Under the pieces are notes generated by a model that made no database searches, was not told the origin of the DNA, and saw only the letters and a list, made by a program, of their open reading frames with translations. Both the position numbers and the translations under genes were made by a program. Positions 6,059 to 6,902 of a stretch of 6,902 nucleotides of DNA are shown here, piece after piece (the first letter of the stretch is position 1; each line of letters opens with the position of its first letter). The DNA is taken from the NCBI GenBank assembly GCA_948472605.1, contig CAOKUH010000079.1:1-6902 (forward strand). Reading direction: 5' to 3'. Source of the DNA: an uncultured Mycoplasmatota bacterium (lineage in GTDB: Bacteria; Bacillota_I; Bacilli_A; RF39; UBA660).

Positions 6059-6345
6059 TGAAGTTTTTATTAGATTATGGTTTTACAGAAGATGAAATTG
6101 TTGCTTTTAGTGCTAATATACCACCTTTATTATTAGAACACATATTAAATTCTTATAAATTAGTTTCTAAAAATATTGAAAGTTTAAAAGATTTAGGAAT
6201 TGATAATGTAAAAGATGTATTTGCTAAATTCTATGATATGTTTTTAATGGATAATAGTAATTTTATGAACATATTTAATGGATATGAACGAGATGATTTA
6301 GTGGATAAAATAAATAATAATGTTGATATAGTAGAATTTTTATAA
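6058..6345 (+). CDS. Small mTERF-like three-repeat protein, unknown function
   Basis: A 95-residue protein that appears to be made almost wholly of three helical units. Unit 1 is LLDYGFTEDEIVAFSANIP (4-22) followed by PLLL; unit 2 is LKDLGIDNVKDVFAKFYD (43-60) followed by MFLM; unit 3 begins FNGYERDDLVDKINNN (73-88) and ends IVEFL. The shared pattern, Leu-x-x-x-Gly, a polar turn, then an Asp/Glu-Ile/Val helix and a hydrophobic or Pro-Leu-Leu end, is the pattern of mTERF repeats, which bind nucleic acid in mitochondrial and plastid proteins. Homology to mTERF is my inference; convergence on a short helical repeat is possible. GGGAGG (6043-6048) precedes the ATG, which overlaps the upstream stop by one base. 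A strong terminator begins one base after its stop, so this is the last gene of the operon. Confidence 0.8.
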   Translation: MKFLLDYGFTEDEIVAFSANIPPLLLEHILNSYKLVSKNIESLKDLGIDNVKDVFAKFYDMFLMDNSNFMNIFNGYERDDLVDKINNNVDIVEFL

Positions 6346-6346
6346 T

Positions 6347-6371
6347 AAAGAGATATAATGTCTCTTTTTTT
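6347..6371 (+). terminator. Intrinsic terminator of the three-gene operon
   Basis: aaagaga (6347-6353) pairs perfectly with tctcttt (6361-6367) around the loop tataatg, and a run of seven T residues (6365-6371) forms the tail. It begins one base after the stop codon of the last gene, a typical placement. Confidence 0.85.
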
Positions 6372-6373
6372 AA

Positions 6374-6382
6374 TGCTATAAT
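6374..6382 (+). promoter_or_regulatory. Extended -10 element upstream of the pseudogene
   Basis: TGCTATAAT is a perfect extended -10 motif. The expected -35 region would lie inside the preceding terminator hairpin and does not match. Initiation would be near 6389, leaving a leader of about 125 nt before the pseudogene start at 6515. The leader contains a perfect AT palindrome (6405-6421) and an AGGAG at 6388-6392 not followed by a usable start codon. Confidence 0.4.
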
Positions 6383-6514
6383 AAATTAGGAGCGAACAAA
6401 ATATCAATTTTTTTAAAATTGTTAACTATATGATGTTAGATATTAAAAGATAATTTATATCCTACAAACGTAAAAAGAGTAAAAATATATATATTTAATA
6501 TGAGGTAAAAAAAT

Positions 6515-6789
6515 ATGTTAATACGTGAAGAATATCTAAATAAATTGATTGATAGTAAAGATTTAAATCTAATTAAAGTGATTATTGGAGTTTGTAGATC
6601 AATATAAAGATTATTTAATTAATCAAAAAATAAAAAATAGAAATATTATTTATATGAACTTTGAAAGTGCTGATTTTATGATATTAGAAATTATAAAGAT
6701 TTATAGAGTATTTAGATGATGTTATTTATTTAATTAAAATACATTTAAATAAAGAGTTGAATATAATCAAAGATTTAATTGATACCTAA
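6515..6789 (+). pseudogene. Decayed AAA_14/DUF4143-type ATPase
   Basis: This is a degenerate copy of a Bacillota ATPase that normally starts with a short REEYL-type helix, a Walker A of the form GVRRSGKS, and continues to about 400 residues. TGAGGT (6501-6506) precedes the ATG. The first frame reads MLIREEYLNKLIDSKDLN, then VIIGVCRS, and stops at 6605-6607 exactly where Gly-Lys-Ser/Thr should follow. A second frame (6597-6719) resumes with QYKDYLINQKIKNRNIIYMN then FESADF, the family's NIIYINFE strand. Two further one-base shifts near 6690 and 6704 turn a recognisable NYKDLYEYLDD into broken pieces; a third frame runs on to TAA at 6787-6789. Walker A, Walker B and the whole DUF4143 half are missing. 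Family members are often of unknown role and frequently duplicated and lost. It cannot make an active ATPase. Confidence 0.82.
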
Positions 6790-6796
6790 CTCTTTT
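6751..6796 (+). terminator. Possible terminator at the end of the pseudogene
   Basis: aaagagtt (6751-6758) pairs perfectly with aactcttt (6788-6795). Inside, atcaa (6766-6770) pairs with ttgat (6779-6783), giving a two-step hairpin. The tail is only TTTTG, so efficiency is uncertain. It overlaps the last codons of the third pseudogene frame. Confidence 0.4.
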
Positions 6797-6902
6797 GTAT
6801 AATTTATTTTGACGATTTGGTTTATTTTTTATTATTTTATTTTACATATTGCATTAGTCAAGTAAAAGTAGACAATATATTAAAAAAACATGGGGGATTT
6901 GA
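6797..6902 (+). other. Leader of a gene starting beyond the window
   Basis: No reading frame of note. A TTGACG (6809-6814) and a TTTACA (6841-6846) could be -35 boxes, but neither has a good -10 box at the right distance. The last bases contain GGGGGAT (6892-6898), which looks like a ribosome binding site for a plus-strand gene whose start lies just past position 6902. The nearby ATG at 6890 is followed by only a few codons within the window and cannot be judged. Confidence 0.35.

Noticed and set aside
6405..6421. Palindrome caatttt-ttt-aaaattg as a terminator or operator
   Set aside because: It is made only of A/T except for its end pair, and no T-run follows beyond the stem; such palindromes are expected by chance at this base composition.
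1..6902. Use of the Mycoplasma genetic code (TGA as tryptophan)
   Set aside because: All tryptophans seen are TGG and the intact genes contain no in-frame TGA. The TGA at 6717-6719 lies in a clearly frameshifted pseudogene.
1..6902. CRISPR array, tRNA or rRNA genes
   Set aside because: I saw no regularly spaced direct repeats and no cloverleaf or conserved rRNA sequence on either strand.

Overview
The window is very AT-rich. Its nine well-supported genes all stop at TAA, use TGG for tryptophan, and mostly have AGGAG-type ribosome binding sites. Together with a sortase, sigma-A-like promoters and short intrinsic terminators, this points to a low-GC Bacillota, perhaps one of the poorly studied gut Bacilli or Clostridia. 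The lineage is an inference; no rRNA or other marker gene is present.

Layout. (1) Positions 1-1694 look like accessory DNA: a PD-(D/E)XK nuclease-like protein with a C-terminal zinc ribbon (51-842), a gene-poor stretch, and a compact class III Fic AMP-transferase resembling the Neisseria meningitidis enzyme (1046-1582), with a doubtful small ORF overlapping its end. (2) Positions 1686-3386 form a cell-surface group on the plus strand: a strong promoter and a tiny secreted Cys/His-rich protein (1779-2033), a polytopic membrane protein of the CmpB/PF06541 family (2134-2787), and a short sortase whose usual catalytic arginine is not visible (2838-3386). (3) A HAD-type 5'(3')-deoxyribonucleotidase-like gene runs on the minus strand (3383-3946) and overlaps the sortase tail to tail by 4 bp. 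(4) A clean sigma-A promoter (4058-4086) drives a tight three-gene operon (4114-6345) that ends in a clear terminator. Its products match no family I know. The first is a coiled-coil protein with a helical-repeat C-terminus; the second and third carry similar short helical repeats that look like mTERF repeats. (5) The right end holds a decayed AAA_14/DUF4143-type ATPase pseudogene (6515-6789) and the leader of a gene that begins beyond the window.

Working together: the operon at 4114-6345 is the best candidate for an undescribed system. One promoter, perfect Shine-Dalgarno sites, a 1-nt stop/start overlap and a shared repeat architecture suggest its three products act in one complex, but the sequence does not show what they do. 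The envelope group may be functionally linked, though no sortase substrate with an LPXTG-like signal is seen. The Fic, nuclease-like and broken ATPase genes suggest gene gain and loss at the flanks.
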